Positions 12,864 to 24,978 of a stretch of 64,000 nt of DNA are shown here, piece after piece; the stretch's first letter is position 1; the number at the start of each line of letters is the position of its first letter. Location of the stretch: the NCBI GenBank assembly GCA_025677835.1, contig JAIXMR010000034.1:148310-212309 (forward strand), in the 5' to 3' direction. This stretch comes from Sporodiniella umbellata (lineage: Eukaryota; Mucoromycota; Mucoromycetes; Mucorales; Rhizopodaceae). The notes below the pieces were generated by a model. It ran no database searches. It was not told the origin of the DNA and was given only the letters and a program-made list of their open reading frames with translations. The translations under genes were made by a program, and so were the position numbers.

Positions 12864-14693
12864 ATATATACATTAAATATATAAAGAAGCTAATTAAATT
12901 TCTAACCTTAAATGTTGGTCCTAAAGAGGATTGAATACATATATATGTATGTATAATAAACAATCAGCTGTTTTTTTTGTGCACTATTCCCAGAAATTGA
13001 CGAAATATAAATGCAGAGCAAATTATGTAATATAACTCTAGGAAATTCTAAACACCTGTCTTTCTAGAAAAAGTTTTGCATTACATGTTCAGTTCTTGTT
13101 CAGTTTCAGTTAACGTTTTGTTTTACAAGTCTTAGATTTTAGATTAAGCTCGCTTTGTTTGTTTTTTTGAACACTTACAGTGGCTTGAAACAAATCAGCT
13201 TGTAGTTGAAGGTTGCAAAGGCAGGACATGTGACGAGGGTAAAAGTACATTTTCTGTTCTGAAATGGAGCAGGAATAAAACTCAAAAATAGCTGTGTGTT
13301 TATTGATGAGGTAGGCGTTCATGTAAATAAAGAAAGACGTTTAGTTATATATGGGTAGTATAGCGGCCCTATATAAGAACATTTTATTGATAGAGAGAAA
13401 TGTAGAAAAGAGGATAAAGAAGCTACGGCCAACACAAAAAAAATCTAGGTATTTCCCCAATGTTGTTGCGATCACTCTTAGTATAACGATTTCATATCAA
13501 CGTTTTGATAGGTATTGTATAACAATAGACAGTATATTTTTGCCTACTATGATAGCTTCATGGCTGTTTTAAAGGAAAAGGCTATGGATACGTTTGTTTG
13601 TCTCTTGATTTTTCTAAATCAGGCTCTGTAATGTAATTAAACCGGTTTGTACGAATGAAAAAGCGATATGAAGCTTTGAATTTTTTTGCAAAGAATGCAT
13701 TAAATAGTTGTACTATCGTAGGCTTATTGTTTTTTGAAACAAAAATATTTTTAATAGGTGAAAAAATTCAATGGTGTTTAAAATCTAGTACCATTTGAAT
13801 AAGTAAAAATATTCTAATTACCTTTATTAAGTCGAAACAGACTTTTGTCAAGAGCATGCTTTGTGCATTTGGTGTATCTATAATATAGCTATAAAACTGA
13901 ATATTAAGTAAGAAGAAAGTTAAAGAAGAAAATGTGGGTTGTCAACAGGTTCCTCAAATTTCGGGGCAGCTATAATGAACCTATATATATATTATATCTT
14001 AATTTTACTAGTAAAGCCTGGACAAACTCCAGTAGACTTAAAACAATATAGGGCCTCGACCAAGACTGAGAAGGTGATGAGCCAAAAGAAATCTATGGGG
14101 AACTCAGACTAAAAAGGGCCAGTCAAATCAGGATAAAAGATAGCACTAGTTTACAATACCTACAAAACCAATATTGTATCCTATAACACAAGCTGTGCAA
14201 AAGTATTTGTAATTGGTTTTGGAAACACTGTTTCTTTAGTAGGCCCAAGCCGCATCTCCGGATTTCAAAGCAGAGCCGGTCAATGACAGGTTACGTAACA
14301 CAGAAAGGTACAGAGTTTGGGATTCTGTTGTACTTTTTCGCTGTAATAATAAAGACAAAAAACAACGGAGACTCCTTTTTCTATCGTTTTTTTTTTTTCT
14401 TGCTTACTCCACACATAAATCAAGTTTGTCTTTTATTTTAAATTTGGCGTTTTTGAGTTTTTCGTGTTGATAAACATAGCGTATTTTGAGTTCAAAAGCT
14501 ATACTGAATATTGCGAGTAAGAAACTAATTATACTAGTGTGTCCAATTTGTTTTCAATTCTACAAAATAGGGCGAATAAGAACTTGGAGTTGTCAAATGT
14601 GCTGCGCGTGTGTGACTGGCCGATTTAAGGTTAAATGCACCCTTCCCCCGCAAATTTTTTTCTTTTTATTTCCATTAGAATATTTTGTTAAAG
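12864..14693. other. Intergenic region, kinase / MIX17
   Basis: About 1.8 kb of AT-rich DNA. A minus-strand frame at about 13110-13322 starts with ATG and runs to a GTAAGT, so it might be a first exon, but the sequence after the putative intron is not convincing. There is no tRNA-like B box and no other feature I can support. The segment next to 14694 must contain the MIX17 promoter. Confidence 0.4.
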
Positions 14694-15291
14694 ATGCCTC
14701 GCCAGGTACGGAAGATGTCAGCTTGATTATACTAAATGCAGTTTAGACTAGACGTTCCGCCCCTGCTCAACAAACCCGCCAAGCGCACACCATGCCTACT
14801 CGCCAAGCTCCTCCCCCCGCTGCACCCAAGCCTGCTGCTCCTCAACAACATGCTATGACTCCTGCCCCTGCCGCTGCCCCTCCTAGTCTTGCCCAAGCTG
14901 CTCCTCAACAACCTGGTTTATTCGCTCAAAGTAAGCTTTTTTTTTTTTTTTTTTTTACAATTCTAACCTTCTTTTTTTAGTGGCTACCACTGCTGCTGGT
15001 GTTGCTGTTGGCTCTGCCGTTGGTCATACTTTAGCCAATGGTGTATCCTCTATCTTCAGTGGTGGATCCTCTGAACCTGAACCCCAACAACAGCAACAGT
15101 ACCAACCTCAACAACAGCAATATCAACCACAACAATATCAACAACAATATCAAGCTCCCCAAGCTAATGCCTGTGAAGCTGATGCCAAGGCTTTTACACA
15201 GTGTCTTGAAGCTAGCAACAACGATATGAGCGCATGTCAATGGTACCTTGAAGCCCTTAAGTCTTGCCAAAACATGGCCCGCAACTATTAG
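14694..15291 (+). CDS. MIX17: MIX17 / CHCHD2-10 family twin CX9C protein
   Basis: Small mitochondrial intermembrane-space protein imported through the Mia40 pathway. Exons: 14694-14705 (MPRQ), 14747-14930 and 14981-15291; the spliced length of 507 bases gives 168 residues. After a basic start (MPRQTRRSAP) comes an Ala/Pro/Gln-rich stretch. Then follow a glycine-rich hydrophobic segment (TTAAGVAVGSAVGHTLANG), a low-complexity Gln/Tyr/Pro stretch, and a C-terminal twin CX9C motif: CEADAKAFTQC and CQWYLEALKSC, each with nine residues between cysteines. This architecture defines the family. The first exon is only 12 bases, so ORF-based gene finders would miss the start. It ends 20 bases from the stop of GCN20 on the other strand. 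Confidence 0.95.
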
Positions 15292-15293
15292 AT

Positions 15294-15299
15294 AATAAA
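15294..15299 (+). terminator. Candidate poly(A) signal of MIX17
   Basis: AATAAA three bases after the MIX17 stop, followed by a T-rich stretch. It lies in the 20-base gap before the stop of the convergent GCN20 gene, so the two mRNAs almost certainly overlap at their 3' ends. Confidence 0.5.
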
Positions 15300-15311
15300 C
15301 TTTTTTTTATT

Positions 15312-17637
15312 TTAAGAACCGTCTTTTGGACAAATGATTTCTTTGTAATCCTTAATAGTGCCTGAGAACTTGTTGAGAATATTGTTTTCACAAATCCAGA
15401 TTTCATTGCATACTGTATTGATGAATCTTTCGTCGTGAGAAACGATAATAACACCGCCTTTGTATTCGGCAAGGGCAGTCTGTAAAGCATCCATTGACTC
15501 CATATCCAAGTGATTGGTAGGCTAAGATGAAATGTTAACGAAACATACACTACTTTTTTTTGTCCAAGTAAATAAAAGACTTACTTCATCAAGAACCAGA
15601 ACGTGGGGATTTTGCATACTTAAACAAGCGAAAGACACACGGGATTTTTGACCACCAGAAAGAGTTTTCATAACTTGAAGACCGACCATACCAGTTATAC
15701 CAAAAGACCCCAAATGACGACGGTACTCTTCTTCAGTTTTACCAGGGAATTGAACTGCCATAAATTCTACAGCGCTCTTTGTCAAATCCAATTGATCAAT
15801 GTGATGCTGGGTAAAGTAAGCAATACGTAAACGACCATTTCTGTGTACCAAGCCCTGGCTAGGCTTGTTTTCTTCGGTAAGCAATTTGAGCATAGTAGAT
15901 TTACCTGCTCCGTTAGGACCAACAACAGCAATACGGGAATCCATTCGCAAATCGATATTTACATTACGAATAATAGTTTTGTCTGGTGTATAGCCAAAAG
16001 TAACATCAGACATTTGAAGAATAGGTGGGGAAATTGCATCAGGGTTAGGAAATTGAAAGGTGATTACAGCCTCTTCACCAGGTAACTCCAAAACCGGCAG
16101 CTTTTCCAAGATCTTTATTCTGGACTGAGCCTGAGGAGCACGTTTAGCATTGTATCTCCAACGATCAATATAGTCTTGCAGATGTTTTCTGTACTCTTGT
16201 TGTGCCTCATATTCTCTAATTTGGTTTTTACGACGCTCTTCTTTTGTTCCATGGAAGTTTGAGAAGTTGCCCTTATAGTAGTCTAGCTTTTCGGAATGCA
16301 TATAAAGAATATCAGTGGCGACTTCATCTAAGAACTCTCTGTCGTGAGAGACAACCAAAAGAGTGTTTGGCCATGTCTTTAAGTAGTTTTCCAACCAAAC
16401 AATAGCAGGAATCTAAAGAGCAGAGTGAGTACTCAATCTATTATAATTTTGCAACTTTACATCCAACATGTTATCAGGTTCATCTAACATTAACACATCA
16501 GGTTTACAAAACAGGGCTCGGGCTAAAGAAATTCTCATTCTCCAACCACCAGAAAATTCTCTTGTAGGTCGCTTTTGTTGGTCTGGAGCAAAGCCGAGAC
16601 CTGCCAAAATAGCAGAGGCCTTGCTTTCAGCTTTATCACTTTCAATGTCTGACAGCTTTGTAAAGACCTCTTGGAGTTCTGTGTTTATCTTGGCTCTTTC
16701 GCCTTCCAAAGCATTCTTTTCCTCCTCACTCAATTCTTCCTTAGATTGTTCTGCATCGATCGCACTCATACGTACGTTGATGTTACGCTCTTTCTCAAGT
16801 AAATGCTCACGCCATACGTCAGCACGCAAAACCATCTCAACAGCAGGTGTATCATCTCCCACCACCTATTCAAAGTTTGTAAGACTACAGAAACTAAAAA
16901 ATTAAACATACTTCTTGTTCCACATATAAAAGAGAGATATGCTGAGGTACAGCAATTTCACGACGAGCCATAGCCTTCAATAATGTCGATTTACCAATAC
17001 CGTTCTTACCCACTACACCATATCGTCTACCGAAAGCCAGTGTCAAATTAGCATCAGTTAAGATACGGCGGCCAGCAAAAGAAATGTCGAAATTTTCGAC
17101 CTTGATATCCTTGTTTTTGCCTTTGGTTGTAGTATAATCCAAAATGGGATTGTACATTTTGTATTGCTCTTGTAAGGCCTTTTGTTCATCCAACAATCTT
17201 GAAGCTTCATACTCAACCTTTGTGTTACTCTTTTCTTGACGCTTGAGCATTTTGCTGGCGATCTTAGCTTCTGCCTTGCGTAATTTATCTTGATTTACTT
17301 GGGATTGTACACGGCGACCGGAAACGTGTTCAAGGTCGGCATTGCTTCGTGTCAAATTAACAGTGGCAGATAAGCCGTTCTGCTGACTCATGTTCACAGA
17401 GTGCTCTAACTTAGACAAACCCTGTTGTTGGTTTTGTCGGGGAGCAATGAGGCTTGAAAGGTGAACACAAAGAGCGTCAATTTTATCCTCGTCTCCACCA
17501 GCATCAAGCAGGATAGGTTTGACAAATTCGATCATGTCGTCTTGCTCAAAGTCGTTTTCTCGAAGATAACCATCAATGTATTCCACGATTGTCTCATCCA
17601 CTTCAGGAACGGCTTTCCTTATTAATTGAATCGACAT
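15312..17637 (-). CDS. GCN20: ABC-F ATPase Gcn20/ABCF3
   Basis: Soluble twin-ATPase protein that binds ribosomes with Gcn1 and promotes Gcn2 activation in amino-acid starvation (known for yeast Gcn20). Four exons separated by introns near 16866-16893, 16395-16440 and 15522-15584; about 722 residues, close to the yeast length. The N-terminal extension (MSIQLIRKAVPEVDETIVEY) is the Gcn20/ABCF3 type. ATPase 1 has Walker A GKNGIGKST, signature FSGGWRMRIS and a Walker B reading LMLDEPDNMLDV; the change from the usual TNHLD to DNMLD resembles yeast Gcn20. ATPase 2 has GPNGAGKST, LSGGQKSRVSFA and DEPTNHLDME, the latter split by an intron exactly between DE and PTNHLD. There is no membrane span. Confidence 0.95.
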
Positions 17638-18574
17638 TTAAGTAAACAAAATCAATTGTCCAAAAAAAATTTGCTGTTGACTTCAAAAAAAAAAAGTTAA
17701 GATTTTGTACACACTAGCTACTACTATTTTGTTTAAATAGTCGAGCTACATGATGTCTTTACCAACAGTGTCTCAGAATACCTCTTGCCTCAGGTTTCAA
17801 TGTGACTTTTACTATTGGAAAAAGGTTTGCTTTTGTGTGCAGCTATATAATCATTTTCTCAGCTTTTTTTTGCCCTAACTGCGGTACCTACTAGTGCTGC
17901 GGTAGGCTTTTGACTACTCTAGGCACGCTCTATTTTGTGTATCCAATAGTGCGAATTAGCTGACGAATTTTTCTTAATATGTACTCTTGAATACTGCTAT
18001 TATACAATAGCAAGTTTGATAAAACGGGCGTGTATACTTTCCAGGTACGTCAAAATCCCAGAATTCGCTTGAAAAAAAACGTAATCTAACGCAAGAAAAA
18101 CAAACAGCGCCTGCCCCTGCTCATTATCGGCTGCAGGATATGCAAAACAAAAAATTCCACAGATACACTATTTTATCCAATGGTTGAGCAAAAAGGTCAA
18201 AGAAAACAACAGAACCTAGTCAGCTTTGGATTTTGCTTTGAGATTAATACTAGGGATTTTCTCCTGCAGAGATGAAAAACGGTATATAAGACAAATTGAA
18301 TAGTTTCCCAAAAAGCAAGCACTTTATTTTGCATATGATGCAGATTTTCTGTCATTCAATATGCAGTTTTTATAGCGCCCTCTTTCATGCGTTACGATAA
18401 ATTAAGCGGTTATAAAAAACATGTATTCTAAAAAAAAAAAGCATGTATATTTATAGCAATTAAAAGATAAATTGTCTGAAGTAAATAAAACAGATTTTGG
18501 ATAATTGCACTGTAACTGTTTTCTGTACCAGAGACAAGGCCAGCTCTGTACCCATGGTACCAACTTTAGATGTA
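17638..18574. other. Intergenic region, GCN20 / PRL
   Basis: About 940 bases, AT-rich, containing the GCN20 promoter and the 3' flank of the PRL phosphatase. No open frame, repeat or RNA gene that I can support. Confidence 0.5.
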
Positions 18575-19192
18575 CTAGCTAATGCAACACCCAACAGTAT
18601 TTCTTCTTCTTTTGTAATTTTCGATGCACTTTAGCTGCTTATTATTAATTGCTCCATGTCTATGCTTTCTGATCAAATCTACTGAATCCAACGGATCCAT
18701 ACCTTCTTCAATTAAAGCAATGGCAACCAGAATTGGTGCTCTTTTTGTGGTGATTAAAAATTGGCTGGTGTTATCGAAATAGCCCTGTTTACCTTCCTAA
18801 TCCTGCTACACAATGGGCAGCGATACACGACTGCTTATCGTCCTCACTAAATCTAGCATCGATTAAGTTGAGCCATTCATCAATGATTACATTGGAAGGG
18901 AACTCCCCATCAGAAAAAAACCAATCATGAACTTGGATACCTTGCTCTGTCAATAGCTGCTGAGAGTAAGCTGCTTTGCAACAGCGTACAACGTCCGTTA
19001 CGTTCCATCTTTCAAACTCCTGGAATCGTTAATATTGTTGATTCAAACATTACAGCTTACTTTGAGATATCTCGACATGTTGCTAATCGATGGAGTATCG
19101 AGTATCAAAAATCGCTTGTTGTTGTAACTGACATAAGTTGGTGGATTCAAAAAAAGCTTTTGCACCTTATTGTATGTTGGAGGGCTCAGCAT
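18575..19192 (-). CDS. PRL (PTP4A)-type protein tyrosine phosphatase, prenylated
   Basis: Found by reading the minus strand across three short exons: 19061-19192, 18793-19019 and 18575-18740, with introns of 41 and 52 bases. The spliced 525 bases encode 174 residues, the same size as animal PRL phosphatases. Key motifs: NPPTYVSYNNKRFLI near the start, the general-acid loop WFFSDGEFPSN, and the P-loop HCVAGLGRAP (HCX5R, with Cys and Arg present; the Arg codon is split by the second intron). The C-terminus is basic (YKRRR) and ends in CCIS, a CAAX farnesylation box. PRLs are membrane-attached and in animals bind CNNM magnesium transporters; that role here is inference. The start codon is 80 bases from that of a divergent small ORF. 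Confidence 0.93.
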
Positions 19193-19272
19193 GCTACAGT
19201 TTCAATCATGATAAGAGAAAGAAAAAAAAAGAGAAAGCGAAAAAAGTACTACCTATATCCTTTTTTTTTTAA

Positions 19273-19566
19273 ATGACAATTAAATCTGTCACATGCATCG
19301 ATAAAGGTCATAAAGATGATACACCTGATATTGTTCTGAGCTCTTTACTGGTGCGCTTTTACTCAATATTGCTAACTTGGATCTTGTCTTACAATTGCAA
19401 AATCAAAGCACAAGACCTTAATTTTCCTACACTTGATGAGTGGCCAAGTATAATATCACAGGTTTTGACTGAATGCTATCAAGGTTATCTGCCGCAGGAG
19501 CAACTGCTTTGCTTTTATTTTTGGCTTTCCGTTTTTATTATGCATCCAGAACCTCGGCAATGCTAA
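19273..19566 (+). CDS. Hypothetical protein, 97 residues
   Basis: ATG-started frame in good context (three A before ATG), divergent from the PRL gene. The protein has a hydrophobic middle (VRFYSILLTWILSYN) and an aromatic C-terminal half (QEQLLCFYFWLSVFIMHPEP). I do not recognise a family. It may be the first exon of a longer gene or a chance frame; the next 2.5 kb give no clear continuation. Confidence 0.35.
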   Translation: MTIKSVTCIDKGHKDDTPDIVLSSLLVRFYSILLTWILSYNCKIKAQDLNFPTLDEWPSIISQVLTECYQGYLPQEQLLCFYFWLSVFIMHPEPRQC

Positions 19567-22131
19567 TGAGTAATTTCATCTAACTTTTTTTCTAAAAATA
19601 AATTATACCAATAAAGACATGCATGCTCAACATCTAAGCTTTTGACAATACCTTTTCATGTTGAATATATGTATACGTACTTGACTACTATATATGATTA
19701 ATATTTCGTCTAAACTCTAATATAATTGCTGAAAATTTCCAGACTGTCAAGGCAGAAAAAATGCTATTTTAACGTTTATTCTTTAATGTTGTTTAAGAAG
19801 TTATTATAATTAGTAAACAAAAGCTCTTAGTCGCTTTTTCCTTACAAGTGATGTTTTTTTTTTCACATCTTTAATCTTTCAAAAAAAACTCTTTACAAGT
19901 ACTTGCTTATTCTGACTTAGTTTGTTTCTGTTTGGTTATATGTTGCTCATCTACTTGATTCACTTGAGACTTCCAAAAAAAATCTGGTTTCAACGCAACT
20001 CTTACTACCGTAACAGCTTTGTATATGAGCAGTTGCATTAATGTGCATGTTTTTTTTAAGTAAATAAATCTTTTTTTAAATATTAGGTTTTATACCCCTT
20101 TCTTTAATTTCAAGATGTGCTATTTTTTGTTGTTTTCGCTGAAGTTCCCAAATGGTCAGAAAAAGAAAATGAAAAAACTGGCTCTCTTTCTTGAAAACGT
20201 TTATTGTTTCATTTAAATTGAAAAGCTTTTGACGTGTTTTGTATTATCTTTGATCCAATCCATGAAAAAGTGCCTTTCGTGTTTTGAGCTCAAGGAAACT
20301 TGAAAACAGATAAAAAAGCTTACTCTGATATTATAGAACAAAAGAGACTTTCTAATGACATAAATAAAGATCATAATCAAATTAACTGATGTTTCAGCTC
20401 GAAATGACCTCACAGAAACAATTAAAAACGTAGTTAACTGTATAAAGTTTTAGATGTTTAACAATTTTTTTCCTTGGCGAGATACTCTTGGGTAAGGAGC
20501 TAAAAAAAGAATTAGTCTACTTGAAGTATCTTTGAAAATAAAAAGAAAGACTGAAAGGTAGTTAGTTAGAACCACTCGAAACGATCCATTTGTATCTCGT
20601 GAAGAGAAAAGTGCCAGGTTTCAGCTGTTCTGAGCAGGCATTGCAGAAAAAAATGAGCATTACAAATATCTAACACAAAAAATTTTACTCACATTATACT
20701 ACAAGCAAATGCAAAAAGTCTTTCGTACGCAACGATCACACAAGTGGATCTTATGACTAGCGGAGAATGGCCATCGGAGGCGCTAAGAAGAAATACATTT
20801 GATTTTCATCAAAGCCATAGACTGTTTAACTATTATTGCTCTTTTTGATCAGGCTGGACAGCAATATGACTCAAAGTAATGTTTAATACAACCCAAGCTT
20901 GCTTCCAAAACGACCAAGCCTTTTGTGATTTGTTGTAGAAAATGACTTCGGTAATGACCCAACATAAATAAAAGCCGTTGTTTCCTATTGAGCCTTTTTC
21001 ATAGCATAACGCCTTTTCATGGCCGTTCACATTGTAGCTTTCTGTACGATATATTGTGTATCTTCTGACTTGGTACGTGTCTTTCTCGTTTGATGCCTTA
21101 CTGTCAGTTGTTCTGAACCAAGCTCGTTTGGAAGCTTTTCTGGCCTACTGATCTTTAGGAATCAGTCAAAACTAGACATTTATCTTAGTTTTGCTTAGGT
21201 TCATCTCTTAAAATCCTTCAGAAGTTCACTTTTTTCTCGGTTACTCTTCCCTCAACAGTAATATATGCAGTCTATTTACAGTTGTTTTAAGCAAATTATG
21301 AAAAATTTGACGTTCATAGCTCCTAAAAATAACTATCCCTATCCTATCCTACTTTTTAGAAATTTTTGACTTTCTTGTTTGCCTTATTGAACATAGCCTC
21401 TATCGGATCCTCAGTTAAATAAAAGGCAGTAATTTCCTTGTCTTTTATGATAGTTTTGTGATAGTTATACAGGGTCAGAGTGAAATAATTTTTATCTAGA
21501 AAACGCTAATACCCATAAAATATATAGTAATCTAAACCGTGACGACTGTTTAAATTATGGATTTTATAAAATGTTTATTGCGGCTTCTTGATTATACCCT
21601 TTCAATGTATATATATACAACCTTAGTCTTCATAGATACAACTGATTATTTTTGATGTATTCTAAATTTACAACCTCGCACAAATCCGATTTATTTTAGT
21701 ATTTTTTTTCTTTATAAAAGTTTATTATATGAAGAGCGTATTGATAAAGCAGATTGGAACGCTAGACATATTGTTTCGTGATATGGCCGTTCGTCAGAAA
21801 TTTCTCCAGAGAGAAGCTGGTTTTTAAAACGAAGGTGGTTTGTATTTTTCGTATGAAGGAGCGACTCTCCAGAAACTACCATCTAAAACAAGTGCAAAAG
21901 GTCTATATTATTAATAGTGGAGATAGGGTTGAGTTCTAGCAAGTTGGCAAAGAAAGGTTCTAACAATCTATGACCCTACCAGTAACAGTTGCATGAGAAA
22001 TTGGTAAAGTTAAAAGGCAGCCAGAAGTGGCTCACTATATTGTGACAGGGAATCTTTTTTGCTTTCCGGTGAGGTTACTCCAACTCACCCTTTTTTTTCC
22101 CTTTGTCTTTTCCTTGCTGAACAAATAAAAG
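19567..22131. other. Long intergenic region before eIF3l
   Basis: About 2.5 kb of mostly non-coding AT-rich DNA. A minus-strand frame of about 109 codons at 20833-21161 stands out and is listed separately. The last 150 bases hold a C/T-rich tract before the eIF3l start, a plausible core promoter. Nothing else is supported. Confidence 0.5.
20833..21161 (-). other. Orphan open frame, possible exon or gene relic
   Basis: The minus strand stays open for about 109 codons between stops at 21162-21164 and 20833-20835. The first ATG is at 21030, leaving 65 residues from there. The protein is rich in Trp, Tyr and Lys (FYLCWVITEVIFYNKSQK, AWSFWKQAWVV) and reads less biased than chance AT-rich frames. 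I recognise no family, and no splice partner was found. It may be an exon, a transposon relic or chance. Confidence 0.25.
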
Positions 22132-23877
22132 ATGTACCAAGACACATTTGAAGAGGACGACTTAATTGCTGAAGTTGAACTTGTAACTCAAACCCGTTAT
22201 TCCTCTAAAAATGAATTGGAGGATAAATACGATAGCGAAGGTATTTTATTCTTTCACGATAAAAAAAATTTGAGAAATAATTTCGTTATTAGTTGTCTCC
22301 AGCCAAGGAAATACTCAGATTCCTGACAGCGTTAGAAACTTCCTTTTACAATTTCACCGAAGCGTATCTGAAAACAACGTATATGAACTTCATGGCGTTT
22401 ACGATAACTCCTTCAACAAATTAACCGAAAAATATTATCAAAAGCAAGCATGGCCTGAAGCTGAAGTTGTTGCACCTCTTGTTAATGATGGTAGGCAAAA
22501 ACGTCTTAGCACAACGGATGCTCATATTTTTCCTTTAATTTAGACCAAGTTTTCTTGACCCTATACCGCGAATTGTATTATCGACATGTTTATTCTCATT
22601 TGTCACCTACTTTAGACCATCGTTTCCGTTCTTATGAGAATTACTGTGATTTATTCAATTACATTTTGAGTAACTGACAAAAAAAGCTTTAGCCTTACTT
22701 TTTATTGACAATTTTATTTTTAGATTCAAAGGGGCCTGTTTCCTTGGAATTGCCCAACCAATGGCTCTGGGATATTATTGACGAATTCATTTACCAATTC
22801 CAATCTTTCTGTAGCTTCCGTGACCGCAGTAAGAAGACTGAACAGGAAGTTCAAACATTGAAAAACAATCCACAAATTTGGACTTGTTTCAGCGTCTTGA
22901 ATGTTCTTTATTCTTTCACTCAAAGATCGCGCATCAACGAGCAATTATTGGTTAGTAAGAATGGAGGAGACATGGCAGAAGCAGCTGGTGAATATGGCTC
23001 TCGACCCCTTTATAAGATGCTCGGTTACTTTTCAATTGTTGGACTCTTGCGCGTTCACTGTCTTTTGGGCGACTATACTTTAGCTCTTAAAATGATGGAA
23101 AACGTTGTACTTAACAAAAAAGCTATGTTTGCTCGTGTAACTGCTTGTCACGTAGCCACTTACTATTATGTTGGATATGCCTACATGATGCTTCGCCGTT
23201 ATGCCGATGCTATCAAGGCCTTTTCAACTGTCCTGTCTTTCATCCAAAAAACCAAGCAATATCACAACCGCTCTTATCAGTTTGACCAAATCAGCAAAAA
23301 AGCTGATCAGATGTACGCTTTGATGGCCATGTGTATTGCTCTCTGTCCCACTCGTTTAGACGAAAACATTCATTCTCAACTGCGCGAAAAATATGGTGAA
23401 CAACTTTACAAGATGCAAAAGGGCGAGGAATCTCTGACAGTGTTTACTGATCTCTTCCAATTTGCCTGTCCCAAATTTGTATCGCCTACTGGAAAAGGCT
23501 CTGATCCCCAACAACACCAACTTTCTGTCTTTTTATCCGACATCAAAAATCAAATCAACTTACCTTTGCTTCGCAGCTTTATGAAACTTTACACTTCAAT
23601 GAGCATCGACAAGTTGGCCAAGTTTTTAGAAGTTGACTCGGAAGAGCTTAAGACTCAACTGTTGATTTTCAAACAAAGATCTCGTCAATACAAGTGGGCT
23701 CAAGGAAGTCTTTTAGAAGGAGAATACTTGCCTACATCTGATCTTGATTTCTGTTTGAAGCAAGATGTAGTTCATATCGCCGAGAGCAAGGTTGCCCGTC
23801 GTTATGCTGATTGGTTTTTGAGAAACACTAACAGATGTGAAGATATATTGGCTAACCTTGAGCTTTGCAAAGCCTAA
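22132..23877 (+). CDS. EIF3L: Eukaryotic translation initiation factor 3 subunit L
   Basis: Non-core PCI-domain subunit of eIF3, present in most filamentous fungi but not budding yeast. The start at 22132 gives an acidic N-terminus ([17 protein letters not shown]). Introns near 22240-22291, 22491-22543 and 22671-22724 join in phase to [36 protein letters not shown], and [20 protein letters not shown]. The latter, with FIYQFQSFC, is the hallmark of eIF3l. The large last exon holds TPR-like helices ([18 protein letters not shown]) and the C-terminal PCI region ([13 protein letters not shown]). It ends in a poly-A/T-rich 3' flank with AATAAA at 23932-23937. Confidence 0.96.
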
Positions 23878-24978
23878 GATTCTTTAAAAAAAAAAAAGTA
23901 TTTCCCAAAAAAGAGAAAAATGTTGTACTTCAATAAAAGGTTTTTTTTTTTAAAAAAAAAAAGCAAAAAAGGCATTGTTGGAGAAGTTGATCTAATTGAT
24001 TTACATGCTGAAATTGCCTCACTATAAACAGTAATATGTAAGACGATACAAAATTACAATCCATAAGATAGTTTAGAACCATAATAGAAAAGATAAATAC
24101 GACTCGAATATTTAAGAAACTATAAAACTACGGAATAATTAATCAAAAGAAAAGGCAGCAAATCTTACAGGTATCGCTATTGAACGAATACCATTGTATA
24201 TATTTTGTTCTTGGAGGTTGGTTATTACTTTTCATTGTAAACTATTATAATTTTTATTTTTATATTTTATTTTTCTTTAATAAAGTTTAAATAAGATCTG
24301 GTTATCACTTTCAAATAGCACTGTTTTATCGACTTTTACTCCTTTGTTTCCATATCTATAAACATATATGACACCTCAAGTTTTTTTTAGGGGCAATCTT
24401 AGTGAGCCAACCAGAGACTAGTCTTATAAATTGCGTGGATCCGTATGGAATGTCAAAGACATTTGACGCACGCCCCAAAAGCAGAGTTAGTGCCATGATA
24501 CACATAGCTTCATTTCCCAAAAAAACAGCAAAACATGGATATATTACTGCCACTAAAACTCATGAAGATAACGCAGCAAAACTATAAAACGATCACTGAT
24601 TTTTTGGTTACTTTAAGTATGTGTTTGAATAAATATTCAGTTACAAAAAGTACTGTGAAAACAAGAATAAACATCAGCAGTTTATTGCAACAGATAATAC
24701 AAAGATACATCTGAGTATAAAATCTTCAGGTTTAAGGGACATTAGATAGAAGATGTATGACACTGTTGAAATAACGTAACAAAAATAACTGACTTGAAGC
24801 ATTCAGCTTGATATTTACAAAAAGAACAGAAAAAATAGCTATTTACAAAGCCTTATAAAGCCTTGGTTACAAAGGAGTTTATAGTAGAAGTAGATGTCGT
24901 CGTACAAACTCTGAAAAAAGTATCAATCTTGATGGATATATCGTACTTTACACTTTGATTTGCTTGCAAATATCCTGT
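23878..24978. other. Intergenic region between convergent eIF3l and DSN1-like genes
   Basis: 1.1 kb between convergent genes, unusually long for this half of the window. A 60-odd codon frame exists on each strand near 24356-24587, but neither resembles a known protein or has support. No repeat or RNA gene recognised. Confidence 0.45.
23932..23937 (+). terminator. Candidate poly(A) signal of eIF3l
   Basis: AATAAA about 55 bases after the eIF3l stop, followed by a T run then an A run. Confidence 0.4.

Noticed and set aside
13110..13322. Minus-strand ATG frame running into GTAAGT
   Set aside because: Possible first exon, but the continuation after the putative intron is AT-rich and not protein-like.
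14040..14120. TGATGAG suggestive of a C/D snoRNA
   Set aside because: No D box at a suitable distance and no terminal stem.
24356..24587. Overlapping 60-odd codon frames on both strands
   Set aside because: Neither has a recognisable motif, splice partner or biased codon use that I can judge.
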